Notes: generated from the sequence alone by a model not told the origin. Positions 10,796-23,568 are shown, numbered from the stretch's first letter. The stretch is DNA of 64,000 nucleotides from Antilocapra americana (GCA_007570785.1 ML662465.1:6995974-7059973); one strand, 5' to 3'. Numbers and translations are program-made.

Positions 10796-12415
10796 GTTGT
10801 TATTTGCTACTGAATTTAAAGTTTATAACTTCTTGTTTATAACTTTTATTTCTCTGCTTATATTTCCTATATTTTCATTTGCTTCAAAGCAGTTCTTAAT
10901 TGCTGTTGAAACATGTTTTATGATGGTTGCTTTAAAATCTTTCTCAGATAATTCTAACATTTAATTCATCTCAGTTCTCTTATCAGTAAATTGGTTCTTG
11001 GTTTGACAGATGATTTTCTAATTTATTTTGTTAATTTTGTCTATTATTTTAAAGGACTCTGGATCCTATTTAAATACTTTAGTACATCAGGCAGCCAGCC
11101 TATTTTATGCAGCACTGGCTTAATTTCAATGACAATTTAATTTCCAGAGCCCTTGAAGTATTAATTTTGGTTTCACAGTCTATGTGGTTCCATTGGGGCT
11201 CACACTGGTTCCTGCTACTGCTGCCTAGAAAACAAGAGTTTTCCTTCTAGCGGCAGAGGAGGCACAAGGCATAAAGCCCTCTTTTGTGGCTGAGTTCCTC
11301 ATGCCAATTCTGTCTGTTTTGCTCCAGGGGCTCCTGAAATAAGACAGGCTATTCAGCGAGGCTTTCCTGGTTGACCACATGTGGCAGGGATCTGCCTGTA
11401 TGGGACAGACCATTCCTCCTGAATGTGGGATTTCTTGTAGTGGAGTTTCCCTGCCACTGTTCCTTGACTGCCCTCATGTATCTGAACAGGAAAAGAGAGT
11501 CTCTGGCCCACAGACATCGCCACTTTTTGTAGCTGGGACCCTCTTGATGGTTCCACTGGCCCACCCACTCCAGAGTCTTGCATTGAGGGATGTCTTAGGC
11601 TGGAGGTGATGAAGAGGCTTCCAGACTGGGATACTGTGGCTGAGTATCTCTTGCTCATATGTTTCAGTACATATTAGCAGGAGAAGGGCACATTAGGCTT
11701 GATAAGGAAGGAGAGTGTTTTTCCTGACCACTAATTGTTATCAGGGCTTCCTATCCATTCCTCATGCTAGATGTGTCAGAACTGTCTAATGTTAGAAATG
11801 CTTCCATTTGATGTGGAGTGGCATGAGCCTACTTGCTGCCTTCTCTTGCTAGGTTGGAGGTCAGATAATGCTGGGTCTTGGCTGTCATCTGTTGGGTGTG
11901 ATACATTAAGATGTGTGGCCATGTGCTGCTCCTCTATGCATGAGGTCTTAAAAAAACTTGCAGCATTCTTATACTTTTCAGAGTTTTGCTTTGCCTTTGC
12001 ATTACATCCAGCTGTGCTTAGTGAGGAATGACACAGAGAAATGAGCCCCCACCATCTTGTCCAGACCAGAATTCAACAGTGTCTTTTGATAAGAAGTTTC
12101 TAAAGGTTTGACAAAAATTAATCTATTAATTTTTTCTTTAATGGTTATCGCTTTCTGTGATCTAAAAAACTTTTGCTCCTCTCACGTAAAGATGATACTT
12201 GTCTTTGCTTTACTTTAAAAGCATTGGGTTTAGCTTTGACATTTAGATCTAAAATTCATGAGCTAATTTTTTGTGTGTAGTGTGAGGTCAGTTCAAGGTT
12301 CATTTTTTCCATATACACATCCAATCATTAAGGACTATTTATTGAAAACATCTTTCTTTCCCCATAAGATTTCTTTGGTGCCTTTGTATTTCTATTTTTA
12401 ACTAATTAGTCTGGC
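10796..12415 (-). mobile_element. Antisense LINE-1 pieces, including a 5' region
   Basis: 10.8-12.06 kb resembles the GC-richer 5' portion of an old L1 read backwards. 12.09-12.41 kb reads as antisense ORF2 (TGTGTGTAGTGTGAGGTCAG). The 60-100-codon frames at 11.2-12.0 kb have no family resemblance. Confidence 0.5.
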
Positions 12416-12656
12416 CGTACCAGGTCAGGTTGTGGCATGTGGTATCTTTGTCGCGGTATGTGCTATCCTTCAATTGTGGTATGCAGGATCTTTTAGTGAA
12501 ATGAGGAATCTTCAGCTGCTGCATGCAGGATCGTCAGTTGCAGCATGTGATCTCTTAGTTGTAGCACATGTGACCCAGTTCCAGGACCAAGGATTGAACT
12601 CAGGCCCTTGCATTGGGATCACAGAGTCTTAGCCACTAAACTACAATGAAGTCCCA
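12416..12656 (-). mobile_element. CHR-2-type tRNA-derived SINE
   Basis: Body of variations on TGTGGTATGCAGGATCTTTT and AGTTGCAGCATGTGATCTCT, then GGATTGAACTCAGGCCC and a degenerate head. Antisense. Confidence 0.75.
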
Positions 12657-12829
12657 AATGACTATACTAAAGAAAGCTTACTTCTGGGATTTCTGTTTTG
12701 TGTCAGAGATACATTTGCTGATCTCAATGATTACTATAGTTTTATATGATTCTTCCAACTTTGTTATTATTTTACAAAATGGTTCTATATATTTTAAGTC
12801 CTGTGAATTTGCAACAGGAAGTGACAAGC

Positions 12830-13870
12830 ATCCTAAATGCCCTAGTAAGACATTTGCTTACCACAGGTTGAGCGAGAAAGCCTATAAAGATTCAGGACCT
12901 TGCTAACTGCTGAGGTTTTTATGGGTCCAGTCTCTGAGGTATGCCAGGATATATCCTCAAAGACTAGTTTTGCTGTACACTGTGCTCCTAACCACTCAAA
13001 ATAAACATTGCAAAAAGAGGTGGGCCTCTTTTTTGATGAGCCTTTTTTTCAAAATTTTGGTGATGGCATATACCCACATTTGAGAGAACTGGTCAGATCT
13101 ATTTATGATATAAAAATTTTCAGTGGAGTCCAGAAAAAAAAAATGGGTCTGCAATAGGGGTAAAGGCACACAATATGCCTCCAACAGGGGACCTATTTTA
13201 TAGTTAAGAAGATACAATGATGGGCACCTGAACCCCTGGATCTATAGTTCTTACCATATGCCATTATGACTCAGAAGCAGCAGACCTGAGAGAAGAAACT
13301 GAAAATGCCTATTAAATTTCAGATAAGGATAACACTCTATTAATATGGGACACTGTTCTTTAGGATGTGGCCTGTGTAACAATAACTGGTATATGGCTCT
13401 ATGTTCTCAGTAAAACATAAGGGTGGGGGGGGGGGAAACCAAGGCTTGGAAGTAGAACTGGCCCTTCTAGTCAATCCCAGAGACCTACTTGTGGAATTTA
13501 CACATCCCATCCTTATACTTATAAAGCTCAAGTTCTGCTGCATTAAAGGCCTTGTTTCCTGGGGTAGCAGACTTTCAAGAGGAGATACAGTAAAGCTTCC
13601 ACCAAATAGCTGTATGATTATCACCTAGTATTATTGAGCTACTCACACTGGCAAATAAACAAATTATGATACGAGAGGAAGCAATTGATCATGATTAAGG
13701 TTACGGTTACATAATGAAAACAGTGAGATACATGGGGGCACCTCTTGGTGCTTACTTTTCCATAGAAAACAGCTAAGACCATTTGCAGCAACTATGACCT
13801 GATAACTGAAGTCTCAAGAAGGGTATGGTTCATCTAAACAGGTAAGCTAGATCCTCTGAAGTGTTTGCCA
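12830..13870 (+). mobile_element. Degenerate ERVL-type endogenous retrovirus internal fragment
   Basis: The order of phrases (TTTTTATGGGTCCAGTCTCT, ATGCCAGGATATATCCTC, then GTGGAGTCCAG and later AACTGGTATATGGCTCT) follows the pol-derived internal part of class III (ERVL/MaLR-associated) elements. Frames are broken by many stops and a G homopolymer near 13424-13435; there is no coding capacity. Family assignment is from memory of consensus phrases, so moderate confidence. Confidence 0.5.
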
Positions 13871-13914
13871 AGAGAGACTAAAATCTAGAATGTGAATGTG
13901 TAAATATTTCCTTA

Positions 13915-14470
13915 TATATGTCCAACAGCAGATGAATGGATAAGGAAGCTGTGGTACATATACACAATGGAATATTACTCAGCCATTAAAGAGAATACAT
14001 TCGAATCAGTTCTAATGAGGTGGATGAAACTGGAGCCTATTACACAGAGTGAAGTAAGCCAGAAAGAAAAACAATACAGTATACTAACACATATACAAAG
14101 AATTTAGAAAGATGGTAATGATAACCCTGTATGCAAGACAGCAAAAGAGACGCAGATGTATAGAACAGTCTTTTGGACTCTATGGGAGAGGGCGAGGGTG
14201 GGATGATATGTGAGAATGGCACTGAAGCATGTAAATTATCATATGTGAAATGAATCTTCAGCCCAGGTTCGATGCATGATACAGGGTGCTCAGGGCTGGT
14301 GCACCAGGATGACCCAAAGGAATGGAAGCAGAAGGGAGGTGGGAGGGGGGTTTTGGAAAGGGAACATATGTACACCCATGGTGGATTCATGTCAATGAAT
14401 GGCAAAACCAACACAATATTGTAAAGTAAAAAAAAATTAATTAATTTATATATATATATATAAAAAGACT
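13915..14470 (+). mobile_element. LINE-1 3' end
   Basis: CAGCAGATGAATGGATAAGG, ACAATGGAATATTACTCAGC, then a 3' UTR and (TA)n end. Confidence 0.9.
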
Positions 14471-14902
14471 GCAACATAGGAAAGAAAACCATTTTGTTGA
14501 AATCCCTTCAGAAGTGTCTGTTCCCATATGGATTCTGACTAACAGAAATATGCATGAAGACAGAAAAGAAAGGGTTAGGTGTGGAAGCTGAATGGGAGTT
14601 TGAATGGGAACTCATAGTAGCATTTGTACAGCAGAGAAAATGTGACCAAAGACCCAGAAACAAAAAGCAATACAGTATTTCCAGGTAATTTCTGGAAGTT
14701 AAATACTGCTGGAACATAAAAAGTTTGGTAAGGAATATCAGAGATAGCCAAGTACTAGGATATTGATAGCCATATATTTGTGCAAAGGACTCTGGACATC
14801 GGAAGTCACCAAAATCTTTTTATCAGGACAGTGACATGATCATATCTGAGATTTATTTTGATCTTTGTAGATGAACAAAAGATCTGTCAAGAAAGTCACA
14901 TA
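14471..14902. other. Intron sequence, nothing identified
   Basis: No ABCA exon or clear repeat seen on either strand. Confidence 0.4.
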
Positions 14903-15112
14903 AGGGACTTCCCAGGTGGTCCAGTGGTAAAGAATCCACCTTCCAATACAGGGGATGTGGGTTTGATCCCTGGTCAGGGAACTAAGATCCTATATGCTGC
15001 AGGGCAACTAAGCCCACAGGCTATATACCACAACTAGAGAAGCCTTCGCAATGCAAGGAAGAGCCCGCATGCCATAATGAAGACTCAGCACAGTCAAAAT
15101 AGTAACAATAAA
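14903..15112 (+). mobile_element. CHR-2-type SINE
   Basis: GGGACTTCCCAGGTGGTCCA, GTTTGATCCCTGGTCAGGGA, ACTAAGATCCTATATGCTGC, then an A-rich end. Confidence 0.85.
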
Positions 15113-16335
15113 CAAAATTAAAAAAGAGAAAGTCACCTAAGATGTGGGAAAGCTGGTAGATATTAGATGGTCCATGCTATACATGAAATCATCAATAGAG
15201 ATCTAAAAGGTTTTAGAAAAATCATCAAAACAGACCAAGCAGAATGTAATACGTTAGATCCTCAGAACTTATTCATCTTAAATATTCTTACCACATACAA
15301 AACTGGTAATTCTGTGAGGTGAGGAATATATCAGCTAACCTTACTGTGTAATAACTTTGCAATATACACATTTCAAATCATCACATTGCAAATCCTAAAT
15401 TTAACAGCATTATACATGAATTATATCTCAATACAGCCAGCAAAAAACCAAAAAATGAACAAACAAACAAAACCAAACAGACCAAGCACCTGAATACATA
15501 ATCTGATGTCATAAACCTAGTTCAAACATTTGGTGACACAAGCACAGTCAATCAGCAATAAGACTGAAACTTAAAATAGCACTGAAGACACTTTGAGCCA
15601 ATGTATATTGTTGAGCCTAAACCTATATCAATATATGGATAATTTTGACTTAGTAAATAGAAGTTGGCACAAAAGAAAAGTCATGGAAGGATGGGACACA
15701 CACAAAGAATATGTATTGTCCTACTAGTGGTTTTATTCATCTTGCCTTCCACTGACAAGCATCTGTCTTCTAAATATAGAATTTGGCTCCATGTGGAGCT
15801 ATTATAGATTGCCCTTTACTTTCATCACCACCAGGATACAATGTTTATAAGACCTGCTAAGGAGGCACCAAGTTCAAAGTACTTTTTCTTTCCTTCTCTT
15901 GGGTTATGCTATAATCTAATCTGGATCAATGTGGGCAAGCCTTAGAGTTTTCTCTAGAGATATATGAAAGGACTTAAATTCTATGTCTCATTCAAAGAAA
16001 AGGCTCTTTCCATGCTTGTGTTTCACTACCTTTTGCAAAACTAGAAGCACTGTATGAGTAGTCCAAGTGTCCCATGAATCAGAAGTCCTGTGCATGAAAG
16101 ATACAGTTCTTCCCATACTAGCATACTTCAAAAGCTACAAACACAGACATTAAAGCTATTCAAATCTGGATTCATATTCTGCTTTATTTTATAAAGGTAG
16201 TTTGATCTTGGGAAAATTAGTTTCTTCACTGATAAAATGGGGTAGATAATACAAAATTCATTAAAATCATAGAAACTAAAAATCCAATTACAAGAAAACT
16301 ATTTATTTAGAAAACTCAAAATACAACTTTCTCAC
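15113..16335. other. Intron between ABCA gene 2 exons 3 and 4, mostly unassigned
   Basis: No further exon is needed here, since exons 3 and 4 join in phase. 15.3-15.5 kb looks like an L1 3' remnant; the rest is unassigned. Confidence 0.4.
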
Positions 16336-16463
16336 CTGAAGTGGCAATGGATCATGCCTATTTTTGAAGTCACAGTCAAAAACAATGGCAGCCAGCACTT
16401 TATGAGCTCGATAGTCATACTTAATGTACTTCTCAAACTCAATTTCTGAAGAAAAGCCTTGAA
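16336..16463 (-). CDS. ABCA gene 2, exon 3: extracellular domain 1
   Basis: 128 nt; two bases complete a Val, then [32 protein letters not shown] and a segment ending DPLPLQ, in phase 0 at the donor GTGAGA. Acceptor TTTATTTCTCTGTAG. It matches the ABCA3-type order 'V.GF.SE.DFE.YI.YD......VLAA.VF......PLPL'. The next exon is 10.3 kb away, across an intron holding L1, two BovB fragments, SINEs and an ERVL remnant. Confidence 0.92.
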
Positions 16464-16679
16464 CTACAGAGAAATAAAATTGTTCACTTAAATAAAAACA
16501 TATGATAATCCTTTCTGAGAGAAAATATATTAGTTTACATGGACAAAAACCTTCTATCCAAATATGCAATTTTGAAAACACTGTTTCTTAAATACTGGTA
16601 TCACAACTACTTAATGGATATTTGGGGTTTAAAATATTTTTATGAAAAATTTTATAAAATTTTATTGCAATGTTAAATA

Positions 16680-17515
16680 ATCACTATAAAGCACATATAA
16701 AGATAACTCATTAGTGGTGAGGGAAATGCAAATTGAAATCACAATGAAATCACGTTACATCCACTGAGATGACTATAATCAAAAAGACAGAAGATAACAA
16801 GTGATGGAGAGGATGTGGAACCTTCATTCACTGCTAATCGGAATGTAAATGGTATAACAACTTTAGATAACAGTCTGGCATTTCCTTGAAAAGTTCAAAA
16901 TAGAGTAAACATATGGCACATTTATTCTGTTCTTGGGGTATAACCAACAGAAATGAAAACATATGTCTACATAAAACCCATAGATGAATGTTTGCAGCAG
17001 TATTATTTATAATAGCCAAAAGGTAGAAACAACCCAAATGTCATTCAACTGATCAAAGATATACTGTGCCAATTAAATGCAGTGTATCCATACAATGGAA
17101 TATTATCTGACCATGAAAAGGAATAAAGAACTGATGCATGCAACAACATGGGTAAACCTGAAAACATTTTAAGTACAGGAAGAGAGTCATGAAAGACCAC
17201 CTATTGCATTTTATAAAGTTCATATGAAAGGTTTATATGTAAACAATTTATAGTAAAGGTTCATATGTAAACCATTTATTTATATAAAAGATTTATAATA
17301 GGCAAATCTGTAGAGGTAAAAAGAGATTACTGTTTTTCTTATCTTGATAGGGATGGATAATTGTGGGGCCATGATTAAAGATTTTTGAATTTATTTTTGG
17401 TAATAAAAATGGTTTAAAATTAATTGTGGCAGTGGTTGCACATCTCTGAATATATTGAAGCCACTGAATTATACACTCCAAATATGTGAAAGCATGGAAT
17501 ATGTATTATATATCA
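16680..17515 (+). mobile_element. LINE-1 ORF2 / 3' end
   Basis: GGGAAATGCAAATTGAAATC, TTATTTATAATAGCCAAAAG, ACAATGGAATATTATCTGAC. Lies in the intron between gene 2 exons 2 and 3. Confidence 0.85.
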
Positions 17516-17689
17516 AAAGTTACTTAATTAAAAGAAACAAATCAAGAAGTGATCACTTTGTGCTTTAAAAAACACAACTCGTTTGATGGCTCAATACCTG
17601 TATAGTTATAATATAGGAAGGAGCCATTCAAGATAGAAATTTTCTAATCTGAGCAAGAGAGGAAAAAAAAAGATTAGACAAAAGTTGAA

Positions 17690-17950
17690 CAGAGCCTAAA
17701 CAACCTGTGGGACAATACAAAATGTATCATCATAGTGTTAGAGGAAGAGAAAGATGGTCATGTTGAAAAACAATTTTTAAAATAATTATTGTAAAGTCCC
17801 CCAACTTTGTGCAACTTACAGATTCAAAACACTCAGTGAACCTCAAAGCAAAAAGTCAAAAGAAATCCACAGACATATCATAATCAAACTTTTGAAAAAT
17901 AAAGACAGAACATATCTTGAAATCAGCCAGAGAGAAATGTTAAAATTGGG
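17690..17950 (+). mobile_element. LINE-1 ORF2 fragment
   Basis: ATCATAATCAAACTTTTGAA and ATATCTTGAAATCAGCCAGA are L1 text. Ends about 100 bp short of gene 2 exon 2. Confidence 0.6.
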
Positions 17951-18050
17951 CAGTGTGATTCGTCCAACTTTATTCTTATTCTTTTCTCTACAGTTTCAGC
18001 TCCATCAAAAACGTTAATGATAAGCTTTACAGAAAACCTTAATTTCTAAC

Positions 18051-18303
18051 CTTTTATACTGATATTTAGATTCCTCTTCACATTCTCAGTGATTTCTTTT
18101 ACCACATCAATATTAGAAGGCACATAAATCAATTCCCATGTTTCCTCATTTTGGAGGAATGAAGGCAGAGTACTGATGGGTTGAGAAGTAAAAATGTAAG
18201 GTCCAGTAACAGTTATGTGAATAACAGCACGTAAGAGCAAAAGCATCATTGGAAACGCCAATGCAGTTAGGACTTCCAAGATTAAATTAAAGAACTGCCT
18301 CCT
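18051..18303 (-). CDS. ABCA gene 2, exon 2: first transmembrane helix and start of the extracellular domain
   Basis: 253 nt, phase 0 in, one base (G) out; acceptor TTCCTCTTCTAG, donor GTTAGA. It encodes RRQFFNLILEVLTALAFPMM, continuing as a hydrophobic helix (LLLLRAVIH), then a luminal/extracellular stretch with TLPSFLQNEETWELIYVPSN and EITENVKRNLNISIK. This is the ABCA N-terminal layout: a basic cytosolic start, helix 1, then a large exoplasmic loop with the 'P.F....TWEL.Y.PS' motif. NIS is a possible N-glycosylation site. Confidence 0.93.
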
Positions 18304-18633
18304 CTAGAAGAGGAACAAAAAAATGGTGTTAATTAACTTAAGAGTATACATTCAAAGCCAGTGGATAGTTCTATTATATTAAGTTTCTGCCAATTTCACC
18401 CTGGAACAGCTAAAGTTTCATATCATCCCTCCAACTCTCCTAACCAGTTTTCTTATAGGTCAGACTATACTATTGATTAATGCAGTTTCATACATTTGGA
18501 AGAGCTACTTTCAGCTCTGGAATTGATTTTTCAAGTGTGTGCATGTGTATAAACCCACCCACAACCACATCCAAAAATCCAAACTGCACCACACGGGCAT
18601 TTATGGACATTTTCCAAGGATACCTTTACATAC

Positions 18634-18693
18634 CTTTAAGGTAAAATTTTTCCAGAGGAGCACTGCAAACTGGTTGAGTGTCAACAAATCCAT
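18634..18693 (-). CDS. ABCA gene 2, first coding exon (start codon)
   Basis: Twenty codons, MDLLTLNQFAVLLWKNFTLK, ending at donor GTATGT in phase 0. ABCA3-like proteins start with a short exon 'M...RQL.LLLWKNYTL(Q/K)', so this is a strong match even though it is tiny. The ATG has a good Kozak context (A at -3, G at +4). An acceptor CACTTTTTGTAG ends at 18698, so the exon probably begins at 18697 with four bases of 5' UTR, and the rest of the leader would be upstream, plausibly from the CpG island at 23 kb. It joins directly in phase to the exon starting RRQFF. Confidence 0.88.
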
Positions 18694-19565
18694 TCTTCTA
18701 CAAAAAGTGTATGTCCAATTCCAGCAATGGAGGAAAAGTTTTTAATGTTAAGTTACCTAATAATGTGAACATCAAGCAAATAACAGTATTACTTCTTTCT
18801 CCTAATTTTCTCCTTAATCAATCTCAAAGTTTGATAGCAAAAATGATTTTGTATTTGAAATAAATAAAATTAAATTGTTTTATTTTTCTGTTCAATAATT
18901 TCCTTAATATTTAATAATGTTCTACTGTGGTGAGAAAACAAAGAAGTAGCTAAACAAATAGTAAGACATGGTTCCATTTCTCAAGATGGCATAAGCAAAC
19001 AGGATCTGATATTCTTATGCTACTTTCCAAGACCAGATGGCTTCATAAGTAAATTCTACTAACACCAATCTTTCTCAAACTTTTCAAAAAACAGAAGGGT
19101 AGGGGAACATGTCCAAATTCATTTTAGGAGGCCAGAATTATGCTGATATTAAAGCCACATAAGGACACTATGAGAAAACTACATGCCAATATTTCTGATA
19201 AATAATGAAAAGAACACTTTTCATTCAAAACAAAAGAACAAAGAATGAAACTAAAACACTTTTTAACACTATACACAAAAATAAACTCAAAATGGATTAA
19301 AGAGTTAAATGTAAGACCAGAAACTATGAAGCTCTTAGAGGAAAACACAGTCAGTACACTCTTGACATAAATCCAGCAAGATCCTCTATTACCTACCTTC
19401 TAGAGTAAAGGAAATAAAAACAAAAATAAACAAATGGGATCTAATTAAGCTTAAAAGATTTTGCACAGCAAAGGAAAAAATAAACAAGATTAAAAGATAA
19501 CCCTTAGAATGGGAGAAAAGAATTACAACAAAATAATAACTGACAAAGGACTAATCTCCAAAATA

Positions 19566-20075
19566 TATAGGCAGCACACCAGGCCTCCCTGTCCATCACC
19601 AACTCCTGGAGTTTACCCAAACTCATGTCCATTGAATCAGTGATGGCATCCAACTATCTTATCCTCTGTCGTCCCCTTCTCCTCCTGCCCTCAATCTTTC
19701 CCAGCATCAGGGTCTTTCAAATGAGTTAGGTCTTCTCATGAGGTGGCCAAAGTATTGGAGTTTCAGCTTCAACATCAGTCCTTCCAATGAACACTCAGGA
19801 CTGATCTCCTTTAGGATGGACTGGTTGAATCTCCTTGCAGTCCAAAGGACTCTCAAGAGTCTTCTCCAACATCACAGTTCAAAAGCATCAATTCTTCAGT
19901 GCTCAGCTTTCTTTATAGTCCAACTCTCATATCCATAAATGACTACTGGAAAAACCATAGCCTTGACTGGAGCTTTGTTGGCAAAGTAATGTCTCTGCTT
20001 TTTAATATGCTCTCTAGGTAGGTCATAACTTTCCTTCCAAGGAGTAAGCATTTTTTAATTTCACCACAGAGCTCA
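19566..20075 (-). mobile_element. BovB LINE fragment nested in L1
   Basis: CAGCACACCAGGCCTCCCTG ... TTTCCTTCCAAGGAGTAAGC, the antisense 3' end of BovB, truncated. Confidence 0.92.
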
Positions 20076-20208
20076 ATATCAGAAAAACAAACAGCCCAAT
20101 CAAAAAATGGCAGAAGACCTAAATACTAAATAGATATTTCTCCAGTGAAGACATACAGATGGCCAGTAAACACATGAAAAGATGCTCAGTTTATTATTGT
20201 GCAGGTGT

Positions 20209-20411
20209 GTGCAGTCACTCAGTCATGTCAACTCTTTGTGATCCTATGGACTGTAGCCTGCCAGGCTCCTCTGTCTAGGAAGATTCTGCAGGCAAGAATA
20301 TTGAAATGGGTTGCCATGCCCTCCTCCAGGGGATCTTCTCAACCCAGGAATTGAACCCAGGTCTTCCATATTGCAGGCGGATTCTTTACTATCTGAGCCA
20401 CCAGGGAAGCA
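20209..20411 (-). mobile_element. Bov-tA SINE nested in L1
   Basis: ATGGACTGTAGCCTGCCAGG ... TTCTTTACTATCTGAGCCAC. Confidence 0.9.
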
Positions 20412-21290
20412 GAGAAATGCAAATCAAAATACAATGAGGCATCACATCACACCAGTCAGAACGACCATCATCAAAAAAATCTACAAACAATAAATGCTGG
20501 AGAAGATATGGAGACAAGGCAACCCTCTCACACTGCTGGTGGGAATTTAATTGATATAGCCACTATGAAGAACAGTATGGAAATTTCTTAAAAAACAAAA
20601 AAGCTACCATATGACCCAGCAATCCCACTACTGGTTAAATACCCTGAGAAACCCATAACTGAAGAAGACACATGTACCCCAAAGTACCAGCACTATTTAC
20701 AACAGCTCATGGAAGCAACCTAAATGTTCACAGATGGATGAATGGATAAAGAAGTTTTGATACAAATATACAATGGAATATTATTCAGCCATAAAAAAGA
20801 ATTAACTCAGTCAGTTTTTGTGAGGTGGATGAATTTAAAACCTGTTTTACACAGTGAAGTTATTCAGAAAGAGAAAAATAAACATTGCATATTAGCATAT
20901 ATAGGCAATCTAGAATAAAGGTATTGATGAACCTATTTGCAGGGAAGGCATGAACACGCAAATATAGTGAATGAAATTGTGGACATGGTGGGGGAAGGAG
21001 AAAGTAGTATGAATGGTGAAAGTAGCATCGACATATATACACTACCATGTGTAAAACAGACAGCTGATGAGAATTGCTATATAACACAGGGAGCCTAGTC
21101 CAGGGCTGTGTAATTACCTTGAGGGGTAGGGGCAAGCAGAGGGATGCTCAAGAGAGGGAGGTTATATATAGATATATGTGCATATATATTATATATATAT
21201 ATATATATACACACATACACAATTATGGCTGAATTACATAATATTGTAAAACAATTTTCCTCCAATTAAAGAATAAATTAAAAAAAAGTA

Positions 21291-22760
21291 TTTACTCAAC
21301 TTTGGAATACCTAAATACACCACTTGAATACTAACTGACATAAAAAGATGAAGAGACAATAATACAATAATAGTAGAGGACTTCAATACCTGACTTGCAA
21401 AAACATATATATCATCCAGACAGAAATTTAATTAGGAAATATTATAATTGAACTTAACTTCGGAATAAATTGACCTAACAGAAATATGAAGAACATTCCA
21501 CTCAACAGCAGCATATTCTATAGTGCACATGGAACATTCTCCAGAAGAGATCATATATAGGTCACTTAACAAGCCTTAGGAAATATAAGACTGAAATCAT
21601 GCCAAGTATCTTTCCTGATCACAATGGTAAGAAACAGAAATCAATAATAGGAAGTAAACTGAAAAATTTACAAATGTGTGGAAATTAAACAACACACTGC
21701 TGAGCATTCAATGAGTCAAAGAAGAGAGGGAATTCAAAATATATCTAGAAACAAAGGAAAAAGGAAACACAACATACCAAAACTTGTGGGATGCAGCCAA
21801 AGCAGTTCTAACAGGGAAAGTTATAATATCAATGTACACACTGAGAGAAAAGATCTCAAACAGACAACCTAACTTTAAACCTCAAGGAATTAGAAAAAGA
21901 GCAAACTAAGCCCAAAGTTAGAAGGAAGGAAATAACAAAGGTCAAAAGCAGAAACAAATGAAATAAGGTTCATGAATACCACAGAAAAGGTTAACAAAAA
22001 TAAGAACTTAATAAAAAAGATAAACTGACAAAGCTTTATTATACTAATAAAAGGAAAGAAGACTCAAAACTAAATAAAAAATGCAATAGGTGACTTTACA
22101 ATTGACCCCACAGTAACACAAAGGATAAGGGAATACCATGAACCTAGAAGAAACTGGCAAATTTCTAGAAACATATAACCTACTAAGATGGAACTACAAA
22201 GAAATAGAATATTTGTACAAATCAGTAATGAATAAGGAGATTAGATTAGTATTAAAAAAAATCTCCCAAACAACAACAAAAAATTCCAGGAACGTGTGGT
22301 TTCACTGGTGAATTCTAACCAACCTCCTTCAGCCACCACACATTTAAAGAAGAATTAACAACAATCATTTTCAAAGTCTTCTCAAAAAATGACGAGGAGG
22401 GAACATTCCTAAACTCCTTTTACAAGGATATTAAAGAATGATACACTGCCGGAAAAGAAAATATCTCTGATAATTATAGATGCAAATAGTTTCAAATAAA
22501 TACTAGCAAAACAAACTCAATAGCATATTAAAAGGATTACAGACTATGATCAACTGAGATTTATCCCTGGATGCAAGAATGGTTTAATATGTGGAAATCA
22601 ATAAAAGTGACACATTATTAATAGGCTGAAAGACAAAATTCTCAATGGATGCAGAAAAGGCGTTGCAAAATTTTTCTTTCACGATAAAAACTCAACAAAT
22701 TGGGTATAGTAGGAATGTAACTCAACATAATAAACGCTATATATGATCAACTTACATAGT
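21291..22760 (+). mobile_element. Older LINE-1 ORF2 fragment
   Basis: ORF2-like phrases (TAGTAGAGGACTTCAATACC; CAGAGATCATATATAGG-like; TTTATCCCTGGATGCAAGAA), all frames broken. Confidence 0.65.
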
Positions 22761-23345
22761 ACTGAAAGTACTAGAACATGAGGGCATTATGGTAAGTGAA
22801 ATAAATCAGAGGCAGAGAAAAATATATGTGAAATCATACAAAGTCGAACTAATAGTAACAGCAATACATCACGGCAGAAGGGTCAAGACAGAGTGAGGAT
22901 GTAATATGACACTGGACCACCACATAACATACACATATAATACATAGAATTCTTAAATATATACATAATTCTTATATAAAAAGTAATATACATGGGCTAT
23001 TTTGGAATTGTTTCTCTGGTTTAGTTTTGTTTTGGAGGGGAGCAAAGAGAGCTGTGGACTTTTTTTTTTTGAGGGGGGACATCGGGGTAAGGGGGAAAAT
23101 GCGCTTTCGGGCTGGAAGTTCTGAGTGCTGGCAATGGGGTCGGCCTCCCGGGGAGTCTTGGGAGCATCCCCCTGAGCAGGGGAACTTGGGGAGAAAGACC
23201 AAGGGCTGGGAGGTTCTGACACTCACCGTTCAAGCCTCTCAACCGCCACCACCTCCACCTTTGCCTCAGAAGCTGCTCCGCCCCAACGCCCTACTGTCAA
23301 CCGGCTCTCCCCCTCACCCCCGCTCCTCCAGGAGTGTGGCAGTTG

Positions 23346-23360
23346 GCGCACGCATGCGCA
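23346..23360. promoter_or_regulatory. NRF1-like palindromic site in island A
   Basis: GCGCACGCATGCGCA contains CGCATGCGCA, close to the NRF1 consensus TGCGCATGCGC(A). NRF1 sites are typical of TATA-less CpG-island promoters. I see no equivalent in island B. Confidence 0.5.
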
Positions 23361-23566
23361 TTTCGGCAACGGGGGGGGGGCACCGCCTCCGCCCCTTCCC
23401 CGCGCAAGCGCACACCCATCCCGGTCGCAAGCACTCAAGCTAGCCTCAACCAGCAGGGGGCCATCCCCCGGCAACCCAACTCCCCTCTCCTCAGCACCCG
23501 GCAGCCCTCTCCTTCCTCCCTTTTCAACCTACTTCACCCCATCAACCCCGCTGTCCTCAAGGCCCT

Positions 23567-23568
23567 AC
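23567..23568 (-). other. Candidate splice donor of a gene 2 leader exon
   Basis: On the minus strand TGCCAAG is followed by GTAGGG, an acceptable donor inside island A. The aligned position in island B (33043-33044) reads AC instead of GT. No transcript evidence is available; offered as the likeliest 5' UTR exon end to join the acceptor at 18698. Confidence 0.3.

Larger units (their letters stand above)
19030..21290 (+). mobile_element. LINE-1 ORF2 3' half and 3' UTR with nested insertions
   Basis: Continuous L1 text (AACTCAAAATGGATTAAAGA; ACCATATGACCCAGCAATCC; ATGGATAAAGAAGTTTTGAT) split by a minus-strand BovB (19566-20075) and a Bov-tA (20209-20411). The 3' end is a (TA)n/(CA)n tract near 21160-21225. 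Upstream of gene 2's ATG exon. Confidence 0.88.

Noticed and set aside
14040..14492. 150-codon minus-strand frame
   Set aside because: Antisense of an L1 3' end with a TA-rich tract, giving a Y/I-rich peptide.
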